From positions 372,001-436,000 of the forward strand of contig NZ_FWXX01000001.1 in assembly GCF_900176475.1 (NCBI RefSeq): a stretch of 64,000 bases of DNA, read 5' to 3'. This DNA is from Tropicibacter naphthalenivorans. Its GTDB lineage: Bacteria; Pseudomonadota; Alphaproteobacteria; Rhodobacterales; Rhodobacteraceae. Of this stretch, positions 32,317-40,105 are shown piece by piece. The notes below the pieces were generated by a model. The model was not told the DNA's origin, searched no databases, and worked only from the letters and a program-made list of their open reading frames with translations. Each line of letters starts with the position of its first letter. Position 1 is the stretch's first letter. The translations under genes and the position numbers were made by a program.

Positions 32317-33282
32317 ATGACCGGCACCAACCATATGCCAGAGCCAGAAGGCCAGGTTTCCGACGCGGTCAAGGGCAACTGGGTCGACCACCTCGCGCCC
32401 GCCTTTACCCGGCCCTACCTGCGCCTCAGCCGCGCCGACCGGCCCATCGGGACGTGGCTGTTGCTGTTGCCGTGTTGGTGGGGGTTGCTGCTGGCCATGG
32501 TGCATGACGGGCAGGCGTCTTGGTTCGATCTGTGGATTTTCCTGTCCTGCGGCGTGGGCGCGGTGCTGATGCGCGGCGCGGGCTGTACGTGGAACGACAT
32601 CACCGACCGGCACATCGACGGCAGCGTGGCGCGCACGGCTTCGCGGCCCATCCCCTCGGGTCAGGTTACGACGAAACAGGCGCTGGCCTGGGCGGTGGCG
32701 CAATGCCTTGTGGCCTTTGCGATCTTGCTGACCTACCCGCCCATGGCCATCGCTCTGGGGGTGCTGTCGCTGGGGCCGGTGGCGATCTATCCGTTTGCCA
32801 AGCGGTTCACCTGGTGGCCGCAGGTCTTTCTGGGGATCGCCTTTAACTGGGGCGCCTTGCTGGCGTGGACGGCCCATTCCGGAGAGCTGAAACTGCCCGC
32901 CGTGCTGCTGTATATCGCGGGCATGGCGTGGACGCTGTTCTATGACACGATCTACGCCCACCAAGACAAAGAGGACGACGCGCTGATCGGGGTGAAATCC
33001 ACCGCGCGGCTGTTTGCCGAGGACACGCCGCAATGGCTGTCGCGGTTCCTTGTGGCGACGGTGGCCTTGATGGGGATGGCGGTGATTGCCGCTGCGCCCG
33101 ATGGCAACATCCTGCAAATGGTGATTCTGCTGGTGGGGCCGTGGGCCATGGGCTGGCACCTGCTGTGGCAGATGCGACAGCTGAAACTGGATGATAACGA
33201 CCGTCTGCTTATGCTGTTTCGCGCGAATCGCGACGCGGGGCTGATTCCCGTGCTGATTTTCGCCGGTGCGCTGTTCGTCTGA
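32317..33282 (+). CDS. ubiA: 4-hydroxybenzoate polyprenyltransferase
   Basis: A 321-residue inner-membrane prenyltransferase of ubiquinone synthesis, attaching the isoprenoid chain to 4-hydroxybenzoate. Both aspartate-rich motifs are present: NDITDRHID after the second membrane segment and YAHQDKEDD in the middle. Eight or so hydrophobic segments follow the family pattern. The start at 32317 is 12 bp from the divergent rsmE start, with GAGG 8 bp upstream; a second ATG at 32335 is an alternative. Confidence 0.94.
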   Translation: MTGTNHMPEPEGQVSDAVKGNWVDHLAPAFTRPYLRLSRADRPIGTWLLLLPCWWGLLLAMVHDGQASWFDLWIFLSCGVGAVLMRGAGCTWNDITDRHIDGSVARTASRPIPSGQVTTKQALAWAVAQCLVAFAILLTYPPMAIALGVLSLGPVAIYPFAKRFTWWPQVFLGIAFNWGALLAWTAHSGELKLPAVLLYIAGMAWTLFYDTIYAHQDKEDDALIGVKSTARLFAEDTPQWLSRFLVATVALMGMAVIAAAPDGNILQMVILLVGPWAMGWHLLWQMRQLKLDDNDRLLMLFRANRDAGLIPVLIFAGALFV

Positions 33283-33341
33283 TTGCTTAACCTTTCGCAA
33301 CTCCGTATCAGGACGTGAACAATACAGGATTTTCAGCGCTG

Positions 33342-35264
33342 ATGCGGCTTTCCTCGATATTTACCACGGCGGCGATTTTCGCAGGGGCCGGTGCGGTCAG
33401 CCTGATCGCCGCGAATTTCTCGGTTCAGGCCATCGAGGCCGCCTCCAAGACCGATGTGTTGACCGAACTGGACAACGACGGGCTGACATGGGCCGAGGTG
33501 GACACCAACGGCTTGCAAGTCTTCCTGATCGGCACCGCCCCCGATGAGGCGGCTCGCTTCCGCGCGCTGTCCACGGCGGGGCGCGTGGTGGACGCCGCCC
33601 GCGTCATCGACCAGATGCTGATCGAGGAACCCGAAGAGCTGAAACCGCCGCATTTCTCGGCGGAAATCCTGCGCAATGACGCCGGGATCTCGATCATCGG
33701 GCTGGTGCCCGCCACCACCGACCGCGCTTTGCTGATCGAAGAATTTCAGGCCATGGTGGGCGACGCAGAGGTCACCGACCTGCTCGAAAGCGCTGACTTC
33801 CCCGCCCCCGATGGCTGGGACGACGCGATGCTCTATGCCACCCGCGCGCTCAAGGATTTGCCCCGCTCCAAGATTTCGGTGACCGCCGACAGCGTGGCGA
33901 TCAAGGCCATGACCGAAAGCGAACAGGTGCGCGTGCGGCTGGAAAGCGCGCTGATGCGCCGCAAGCCCGAGGACATGGACCTGACGCTGGACATTTCCGC
34001 CCCGCGCCCGGTGATCTCGCCCTTTACGCTGCGCTTTATCATCGACGAGACCGGCCCGCATTTCGACGCCTGCTCTGCCGACACCCCCGAGGGGCGCGAG
34101 CGTATCCTCAAGGCCGCCGCCGACGCTGGCATGACGGGCAAAGGGTCGTGCACGCTGGGCCTTGGGACACCATCGCGGCGCTGGCCCGACGCGGTGTCTC
34201 TGGCGATTTCCAAGCTGGCGGAACTGGGCGGTGGGTCCGTGACCTTTAGCAACGCCGACATCGCGCTGGTCGCCGCCGAGGGCACCAATCAGGCCGTGTT
34301 CGACCGTGTCGTGGGCGAGCTGGAAACCACGCTGCCCGATATTTTCGCCCTGAACGCGTCCTTGCCCAAGACTCAGGTAGAGACCGTCGAAGGCCCGCCC
34401 GAATTCGTCGCGACCCTGTCGCCCGAGGGCGCGGTGCAGCTGCGTGGCCGCCTGTCCTCCGAGGTGGCGCGCCAGACCGCCGACAGCTATGCCCGCGCGC
34501 GCTTTGGCTCTGAGGATGTGTTCACCGCTGCCCGCGTGGCCGAGAACCTGCCGATGGACTGGCCGGTGCGCACGCTGGCCGCGCTCGAGGTGCTCTCGCA
34601 GTTGGTTAACGGCGCGGTCACCGTCACCCCCGACAATATCGCCATCACCGGCAAGACCGGCAACGCCGACGCCAACGCGCAGATCGCCGCTTTGCTGGCC
34701 TCGAAACTGGGCGATGACGTGAATTTCGAGATCAAGGTCGAGTACGAAGAGCGCTTTGACCCCTCGCTGGGCATCCCCACCCCGGAAGAGTGCGAGGCCC
34801 GCATCACCGAGGTCATCGGCGCGCGTAAGATCACCTTTGAGCCCGGCTCCAGCCGGCTGGATGCCTCGGCCAAGGACATCATGGACGAGCTGGCCGAGAT
34901 GCTCAAACAATGCGGCGACATCCCGATCGAGATCGGCGGCCACACCGACAGCCAAGGCCGCGAGACCATGAACGCCGAGCTTAGCCGCGAACGCGCGCAG
35001 GCGGTTCTGGATGCTTTGCGCGCCCGCCAGGTGCCGGTGCGTGATTATTCTGTCAAAGGCTATGGCGAAACCCAGCCGATTGCCGATAATGGCACCGAGG
35101 AAGGCCGCGAAGCCAACCGCCGCATCGAGTTCAAACTGCTGAAGGCCGAGGCAGAGGCCGCCGAGCAGGATGAACCCGAGCAAGAGCAGGCAGACCCGGA
35201 CGCCGAGGCAGGCGAGCCGGTCGCAACCACCAACGACGGGGACGCAGCCCCCGCTGACAACTGA
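33342..35264 (+). CDS. OmpA-family protein with BON-like repeats
   Basis: A 640-residue envelope protein. After an N-terminal hydrophobic segment (anchor or signal) come repeated ~70-residue modules resembling BON domains (segments like ADSVAIKAMTESEQVRVRLE), and a C-terminal OmpA peptidoglycan-binding domain from about residue 500: ITFEPGSSRLD, IGGHTDSQGR and LSRERAQAVLDALR. The last ~40 residues are Glu/Asp-rich. It probably links an outer or inner membrane complex to the cell wall. The GTG at 33315, directly after AGGA, would add nine residues and is an alternative start. Confidence 0.87.
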   Translation: MRLSSIFTTAAIFAGAGAVSLIAANFSVQAIEAASKTDVLTELDNDGLTWAEVDTNGLQVFLIGTAPDEAARFRALSTAGRVVDAARVIDQMLIEEPEELKPPHFSAEILRNDAGISIIGLVPATTDRALLIEEFQAMVGDAEVTDLLESADFPAPDGWDDAMLYATRALKDLPRSKISVTADSVAIKAMTESEQVRVRLESALMRRKPEDMDLTLDISAPRPVISPFTLRFIIDETGPHFDACSADTPEGRERILKAAADAGMTGKGSCTLGLGTPSRRWPDAVSLAISKLAELGGGSVTFSNADIALVAAEGTNQAVFDRVVGELETTLPDIFALNASLPKTQVETVEGPPEFVATLSPEGAVQLRGRLSSEVARQTADSYARARFGSEDVFTAARVAENLPMDWPVRTLAALEVLSQLVNGAVTVTPDNIAITGKTGNADANAQIAALLASKLGDDVNFEIKVEYEERFDPSLGIPTPEECEARITEVIGARKITFEPGSSRLDASAKDIMDELAEMLKQCGDIPIEIGGHTDSQGRETMNAELSRERAQAVLDALRARQVPVRDYSVKGYGETQPIADNGTEEGREANRRIEFKLLKAEAEAAEQDEPEQEQADPDAEAGEPVATTNDGDAAPADN

Positions 35265-35299
35265 CAGGGCGGTCAACGCTCGGGACAAAGGGACCTTGG

Positions 35300-35626
35300 A
35301 TGAACAGATCCGAATTCATCATCGTCACGGCCATTATCTTGTTCGTGGCATTCGGCCTTGGGTGGTTTGCCCACTGGCTCATCCACCGCTTCAAGCGCGT
35401 CAGCCAAGCCGACATGGATCAGCTTGAACGCATGAGCCAAGAGCTGCACGAGGCCGAGGAAACCCGCGATCAGGCGATCACCTACCTGCAACAGCGCGAG
35501 GCCGAGCTGACCAACCAGTTGGCCCAGACAGAGGCCGAACTGCGCGCCGCCATGGACGGGTTGCGCGAAGCCCGCCAAGAGGCCGAGGAAATGCGCGTCT
35601 ACGTCGAGCGGCTCAATCAGGGCTAG
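35300..35626 (+). CDS. Small membrane-anchored coiled-coil protein
   Basis: A 108-residue protein: one transmembrane segment (about residues 6-28, IIVTAIILFVAFGLGWFAHWL) followed by a Glu/Gln/Leu-rich coiled coil to the C-terminus. It lies 35 bp after the OmpA-family gene and may form an envelope complex with it. I do not recognise a named family. It has no enzymatic motif. Confidence 0.75.
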   Translation: MNRSEFIIVTAIILFVAFGLGWFAHWLIHRFKRVSQADMDQLERMSQELHEAEETRDQAITYLQQREAELTNQLAQTEAELRAAMDGLREARQEAEEMRVYVERLNQG

Positions 35627-35689
35627 CCTTTCCCTTGGGCGCGCTATGTGGAACAAGGACGGTAACTTTTTCCACGCGCGAACAGGCCC

Positions 35690-36562
35690 ATGACCCAGAT
35701 TATCGAACAGCTCTCTGACATTTCCGCCAATTACGACGCGCTTTTCGTCGATCTGTGGGGCTGCGTGCACAACGGCGTCAAAGCCTTTCCGGAGGCGGTC
35801 GCCGCACTGCAAGCTTTTCGCGCCGGTGGCGGCACCGTGATCCTGGTGACCAACGCCCCGCGCTCGCGCCACGAGGTCGCCAAGCAGCTGGTCAAATTCG
35901 GCGTCCCCGAGGATGCCTATGACGACATCGCCACCTCTGGCGACAGCGCCCGCGCCGCCATGTTCCAAGGCGCGGTGGGCCAAAAGGTCTGGTTCATGGG
36001 GCACGACTTTGACCTGTCGTTCTTTGAGCCGCTGAACCTGATCGACAACCCGGTCGCCGTGGAGCGCGTCGACCTTGAGGACGCCGAAGGCATCGTCTGC
36101 TGCGGTCCCTTCGACCCCCACGCCGAACCAGAGGTCAACCGCCCCGAGTTCCTCTATGCCAAGCAAAAGGGGCTCAAGCTGCTCTGCGCCAACCCCGACA
36201 TCGTCGTCGACCGGGGCGAGCGGCGCGAATATTGCGCCGGGGCGCTGGCCAAGCTCTATACCGAGATGGGCGGCGAGAGCCTCTATTTCGGCAAGCCCTA
36301 CCCGCCGATCTATGACCTCGCGCGCCGCCGCCTGTTCGCGCATCGCCCGAACGTGTCCGACAGCGCCATTCTGGCCATCGGCGACGGCCCCGCGACGGAT
36401 ATCCAGGGCGCCATGGGCGAGGACATTGATTCCCTCTTTATCACCGGCGGCCTTGCCAAAGAGGAAACCAAAACCGACCGCCAGCCGGAAAAATCCGCGC
36501 TGGAAGACTACCTTGGCACGGCGCAGATCGCCCCGCGCTTTTCGATCGGTTACCTGCGTTAA
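35690..36562 (+). CDS. HAD-superfamily hydrolase, TIGR01459-like
   Basis: A 290-residue HAD phosphatase of class IIA. The nucleophile motif appears as FVDLWGCVHNG (the second Asp of DxD is replaced by Trp-Gly, as in the TIGR01459 group), motif II is LVTNAPR, Lys lies in GKPYPPIY and the metal-binding motif is AIGDGPATDI. The usual second Asp, the general acid, is missing, so activity may differ from ordinary phosphatases. Substrate unknown. A strong terminator follows. Confidence 0.85.
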   Translation: MTQIIEQLSDISANYDALFVDLWGCVHNGVKAFPEAVAALQAFRAGGGTVILVTNAPRSRHEVAKQLVKFGVPEDAYDDIATSGDSARAAMFQGAVGQKVWFMGHDFDLSFFEPLNLIDNPVAVERVDLEDAEGIVCCGPFDPHAEPEVNRPEFLYAKQKGLKLLCANPDIVVDRGERREYCAGALAKLYTEMGGESLYFGKPYPPIYDLARRRLFAHRPNVSDSAILAIGDGPATDIQGAMGEDIDSLFITGGLAKEETKTDRQPEKSALEDYLGTAQIAPRFSIGYLR

Positions 36563-36587
36563 CCTCACTATTCCAACAGCTTACACC

Positions 36588-36621
36588 GCCCCGCCCGCCC
36601 ATCCGGCGCGCGGGGCTTTTT
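36588..36621 (+). terminator. Rho-independent terminator after the HAD gene
   Basis: The stem GCCCCGC / GCGGGGC, with a 15-nt loop, is followed by T5 and ends the HAD hydrolase transcript. Confidence 0.8.
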
Positions 36622-36666
36622 GTGCCACATGCGACCATTTGTGGAGCCTGCCGCGCGAATTTCCCC

Positions 36667-36695
36667 TTGTTTTTGCTGCATCTGCAAAGTAATAA
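36667..36695 (+). promoter_or_regulatory. Promoter of the PhaJ-like gene with overlapping inverted repeat
   Basis: TTGTTT, a 17-bp spacer and TAATAA form a good sigma-70-type promoter. An inverted repeat TTTGC-N7-GCAAA (36672-36688, with TGCTGC inside) fills the spacer. PhaR, the PHB regulator of Paracoccus and Rhodobacter, favours TGC-rich sites, so this could be its operator. Confidence 0.5.
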
Positions 36696-36757
36696 AATTT
36701 CACAGAGCGCCGAAGGAGTGCGCGTTTATTACCGAAGGCCTGATCTTGGAGGGTGAG

Positions 36758-37201
36758 ATGTTGGACAATTTGCCACGCGGAACCATCTGCATCGAAGACA
36801 TCGAAATGGGCATGTCCCGCTACCTGCGCAAGGTGGTCACCGATGAAGACATCGAGATGTTCGCTCAGGTCTCGACCGACCGGAACCCAGTGCACCTCGA
36901 TGACGAATACGCGCAGGACACCATCTTTGAAGGGCGCATCGCCCACGGGATGCTGACCGCGGGCCTGATTTCGGCGGTGATCGGCGAACAGCTGCCCGGC
37001 CACGGCACGGTCTACATGGGCCAGACGCTGAAATTCCTCGGCCCCGTGCGCCCCGGCGACACTGTCTACGCCGAGGTCACCGTGACCGACATCGACCATG
37101 CCAAGCGCCGCGTGACGCTGGATTGCCAGTGCACCGTCGACGGCAAAAAGGTGCTGATCGGCGAGGCAAAGGTGCTCGCGCCCTCGCGCAAGTTCGACTA
37201 A
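36758..37201 (+). CDS. phaJ: MaoC-family (R)-specific enoyl-CoA hydratase
   Basis: A 147-residue hot-dog-fold hydratase. The hydratase-2 signature is complete: Asp41-RNPV-His46 with LDDEYAQDTIFEGRIAHGML following. PhaJ supplies (R)-3-hydroxyacyl-CoA from beta-oxidation to polyhydroxyalkanoate synthesis. The ATG at 36758 has a GGAGG ribosome site 5 bp upstream; the longer frame lacks homology. It is monocistronic, with its own promoter and terminator. A role in another acyl-CoA pathway is possible. Confidence 0.87.
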   Translation: MLDNLPRGTICIEDIEMGMSRYLRKVVTDEDIEMFAQVSTDRNPVHLDDEYAQDTIFEGRIAHGMLTAGLISAVIGEQLPGHGTVYMGQTLKFLGPVRPGDTVYAEVTVTDIDHAKRRVTLDCQCTVDGKKVLIGEAKVLAPSRKFD

Positions 37202-37223
37202 CCACCGCCATCTCGGCAACCAT

Positions 37224-37252
37224 AAGGGCAGGCTCCCGACCTGCCCTTTTTT
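37224..37252 (+). terminator. Rho-independent terminator of the PhaJ-like gene
   Basis: AAGGGCAGG / CCTGCCCTT with a 7-nt loop and T6, 23 bp after the stop codon. Confidence 0.88.
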
Positions 37253-37323
37253 GTTTGCCGCAACGCAGGCTGCGGGACGGTGGGCGGGGCGATGTTCCGC
37301 AGGAACGAGCGCCGGACAGCGGC

Positions 37324-38364
37324 CTACAAACACGCCTCCACCCGGAACCCCTCGGGGATCGCATCGCGCCCCTCCAGCACCAGATCGGCCATCACCGCGC
37401 TGACCTTGGGCGCCATCCCAAAGCCGATCTTAAAGCCCCCGTTGGCGATGAAATGCCCCGCCCGGTCCGGGTATGCCCCCAGCATCGGCGCCCGGCTCCG
37501 CGCCCGTGGCCGCACCCCGGCCCAGCGCTCCAAAACCTCCGCGCCTTCCAGCACCGGCAAAGCCGCCCGCGCCCGCGCGATCAGATCCTCGCACTGCTCA
37601 TCCACCCCAGTAGGGTCGTCAAACTCCCGCTCAGAGGTCGATCCAATGGCCAGCGTCCCATCCGCGTGCGGCACCAGATGCAAGCCCCCGACGAACAACT
37701 GCGGGGCCTCCGGCGCGGCATACTTCATCAGCACCGCCTGTCCCTTGATCCCATCGCCGACCTTGCGCGACCGCCCCTCGGACAGCGCCCTCAGCCCCTG
37801 CCAACCCGTCGCCCAGACCACCGCGCCTGCGTCCTCTGCCTCAGACACGACGGCAACCCCCGACGCCTGCAACGCCGCCACCAAGGCCGCACAGGCGCGC
37901 CGCGGGTGCATCCGCGCGGTCAACGTATCGCGGATCAAGAACCCCGAAGGAGAGACTGGCGCAAATTCCCCCGCCTCGCCCGCCTCGACGACCTCCCACA
38001 CCGCATGATCCTGCCAAAGCGGCTTTGCAGAAATCGCACGCGCCTGCGCCAGCTCCAGCCCATGCGCATCGGCAATTGGCTGCAAGCGCCCGGTCCGGCC
38101 ATAGCCCGCCGACACGCCGCCCACCGCCTCGACCCCGGCCCAGAACCCTGCTGCCATCAACAGGCTGTCCAACTGAAACGCCTTCTTTTCATTCCAGTTT
38201 TCCGGCACATGTGGGGCCAATGCCCCCACCAGACCGCCCGAAGACCCGGCCCCAGCGCCATATGGGTCCACCACCCGCACACGGGCGCCGCGCTGCACGC
38301 AGGCCCAGGCAATGCTCAGACCAAAGATCCCGCCCCCCCGCACGGTCACGTCCACTCTTGCCAT
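37324..38364 (-). CDS. FAD-dependent oxidoreductase, stand-alone MnmC oxidase-like
   Basis: A 346-residue DAO-family flavoenzyme. The FAD-binding start is VTVRGGGIFGLSIAW with a Glu/Asp-type ribose-binding VVDP, and AGSSGGLVGALAPH follows. The C-terminal half ends ANGGFKIGFGMAPKV. It is divergent from mnmD, 90 bp away; in E. coli the oxidase and methyltransferase are fused as MnmC, which removes the carboxymethyl group of cmnm5s2U34 in tRNA before methylation. I infer this gene is the missing oxidase half; glycine/D-amino-acid oxidase is the alternative. AGGAGAGG precedes the ATG at 38364. Confidence 0.75.
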   Translation of the reverse strand: MARVDVTVRGGGIFGLSIAWACVQRGARVRVVDPYGAGAGSSGGLVGALAPHVPENWNEKKAFQLDSLLMAAGFWAGVEAVGGVSAGYGRTGRLQPIADAHGLELAQARAISAKPLWQDHAVWEVVEAGEAGEFAPVSPSGFLIRDTLTARMHPRRACAALVAALQASGVAVVSEAEDAGAVVWATGWQGLRALSEGRSRKVGDGIKGQAVLMKYAAPEAPQLFVGGLHLVPHADGTLAIGSTSEREFDDPTGVDEQCEDLIARARAALPVLEGAEVLERWAGVRPRARSRAPMLGAYPDRAGHFIANGGFKIGFGMAPKVSAVMADLVLEGRDAIPEGFRVEACL

Positions 38365-38454
38365 TGCCCTCTCCTGCCTGCAAACCTGTGCCAAAGGGGG
38401 CCACGCCCCCGCCTCAAACCCTGCATATTCACCCGCTGCGCAAAGGGCCAGCCG

Positions 38455-39117
38455 ATGACGACCTCCTCGCTTGATTGGCGCGGCGATATCCCCGTGTCGA
38501 CCCGGTTCGACGACCCCTACTACTCGCTCGAACATGGCCTGAACGAGACGAAACACGTCTTTCTGACCGGCAACGCCCTGCCCGAGCGCTTTTCCGATGG
38601 CTTCCACATTGCCGAGCTGGGCTTTGGCACCGGCCTCAATCTGCTCGCTGCTTTACAGCTGTGGCGCACATCAGGCCAACAGGGTCGCCTGCATTTCACC
38701 ACCTTCGAGGCCTTCCCCCTGCAAGGCCCGGAAATGATCCGCGCGCAGGCCGCCTTTGCGGAAATCACCGACATCGCCGCCGAGCTCGCCCCCTTCTGGC
38801 AGCAAGGCGCGCGGCAATTCACCCTGCCCGACCTGCACTTCGAAATGATCCAAGGCGACGCGCGCGAGACCCTGCCCGAATGGCAAGGCAAGGCCGACGC
38901 GTGGTTCCTCGACGGCTTCTCCCCCGCCAAGAACCCCGAACTGTGGTCGCCCGAGCTGCTGCACGCCGTCGGCCAGCACACCACACCGAACGGCACCGCC
39001 GCCACCTACACCGCCGCCGGCCACGTGCGCCGCGCGCTGGCGGACGCGGGCTTTGACGTCACGCGCATCCCCGGCTTTGGCCGCAAACGCCACATGACCA
39101 CCGCAAGGAAAGCCTGA
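38455..39117 (+). CDS. mnmD: tRNA (5-methylaminomethyl-2-thiouridine)(34)-methyltransferase MnmD
   Basis: A 220-residue SAM-dependent methyltransferase completing mnm5s2U34 in the wobble position of some tRNAs. The SAM site GFGTGLNLLAAL and the family-specific DGFSPAKNPELW are conserved, and the N-terminus (STRFDDPYYSLEHGLNETKHVFL) is typical of MnmD. It is the methyltransferase half of MnmC as a free protein. The ATG at 38455 follows AAAGGG. The DMT transporter gene begins 1 bp after its stop. Confidence 0.93.
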   Translation: MTTSSLDWRGDIPVSTRFDDPYYSLEHGLNETKHVFLTGNALPERFSDGFHIAELGFGTGLNLLAALQLWRTSGQQGRLHFTTFEAFPLQGPEMIRAQAAFAEITDIAAELAPFWQQGARQFTLPDLHFEMIQGDARETLPEWQGKADAWFLDGFSPAKNPELWSPELLHAVGQHTTPNGTAATYTAAGHVRRALADAGFDVTRIPGFGRKRHMTTARKA

Positions 39118-39118
39118 C

Positions 39119-39985
39119 ATGGCCCAGCAAAACACCGGCCTCGGCATCTGGCTCATGGTCCTCACCACCTTTGTCTTCGCCATGCAGGACGGGCTCAGCC
39201 GCCACCTCGCGGGGGAATACAACACCATGATGGTGGTGATGATCCGCTACTGGTTCTTCGCCGCCTTTGTCATGGCCATCGCCAAACGCAAAGCCGGCGG
39301 CCTGCGCGCCGCTGCCCAAAGCCACACCCCATGGCTTCAGGCGTTCCGAGGCGCGCTGCTGGTGGTCGAGATCAACACAATGGTCATCGGCTTTGTCTAC
39401 CTCGGCCTCGTCGAAAGCCACGCGGTCTTTGCCGCCTACCCGCTGCTGATCGCGGCGCTCTCGGGCCCCGTCTTGGGCGAGCACGTCGGCTGGCGTCGCT
39501 GGGCCGCCATCGGCGTCGGCTTCGTCGGCGTCATCATCATCCTGCAACCCTCGGGCGGCGTCTTCTCGCCCTACGCGGCCATCCCGCTGGGCGCGGCCCT
39601 GATGTTCGCGCTTTACGGCCTGCTCACACGCTACGTCGCCAGACACGACACGGCGGCCACGTCGTTCTTCTACACCGGCACCGTCGGCGCGGTCACCGCG
39701 ACGCTTATCGGCATGTGGTTCTGGCAACCCATGACCGCGCCCGATTGGGGCTGGATGGCGCTGCTCTGCGTCACAGGCGCGCTTGGCCATTACACCCTGA
39801 TCCGCTGCTACGAAGTCGCCGAGGCCAGCGCCGTTCAACCCTTCGCCTACCTGCAACTGGTCTTCGCCAGCGCCCTCGGCATCGCAGTCTTCGGCGAATC
39901 CATTCGCGCAAACGTCGCCCTCGGCGCTGGCCTGATCGTCGCCGCAGGCCTCTTTACCCTCTGGCGCGCCCGCCAAACCGAATAA
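39119..39985 (+). CDS. DMT-superfamily (EamA) transporter
   Basis: A 288-residue inner-membrane protein with about ten hydrophobic segments in two EamA repeats, the second starting near residue 150. Family members export metabolites such as amino acids or drugs. It starts 1 bp after the mnmD stop and is thus co-transcribed, though a functional link to tRNA modification is not obvious. The composite repeat at 39994-40098 follows immediately. Substrate unknown. Confidence 0.85.
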   Translation: MAQQNTGLGIWLMVLTTFVFAMQDGLSRHLAGEYNTMMVVMIRYWFFAAFVMAIAKRKAGGLRAAAQSHTPWLQAFRGALLVVEINTMVIGFVYLGLVESHAVFAAYPLLIAALSGPVLGEHVGWRRWAAIGVGFVGVIIILQPSGGVFSPYAAIPLGAALMFALYGLLTRYVARHDTAATSFFYTGTVGAVTATLIGMWFWQPMTAPDWGWMALLCVTGALGHYTLIRCYEVAEASAVQPFAYLQLVFASALGIAVFGESIRANVALGAGLIVAAGLFTLWRARQTE

Positions 39986-39993
39986 GCCCGCAG

Positions 39994-40098
39994 CTTCTTC
40001 TCTTTCAAAATATCCCGGGGGAGCCGCAGGCGGGGCAGCGCCCCCTCCACATAAAAATGCTCACCTCCGGTGAGACGGGGCAGCGCCCCCTCCCCGTC
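39994..40098 (-). repeat. Intergenic composite hairpin repeat, copy 2 (inverted)
   Basis: In reverse orientation to copy 1: CTTCTTCTCTTTCAAAATATCCCGGGGG, then GCCGCAGGC and GGGGCAGCGCCCC hairpins, a CTCACC-TCC-GGTGAG hairpin and a further GACGGGG / CCCCGTC stem. The order mirrors copy 1 at 20752-20839. It fills the gap between the convergent DMT transporter and lytic transglycosylase genes. Confidence 0.8.
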
Positions 40099-40105
40099 CT
40101 CAAAA

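Noticed and set aside
37123-38454. Upstream part of the open frame that contains mnmD
   Set aside because: The MnmD family begins at 38455; the upstream sequence is antisense to the flavoenzyme gene and has no homology-like content.
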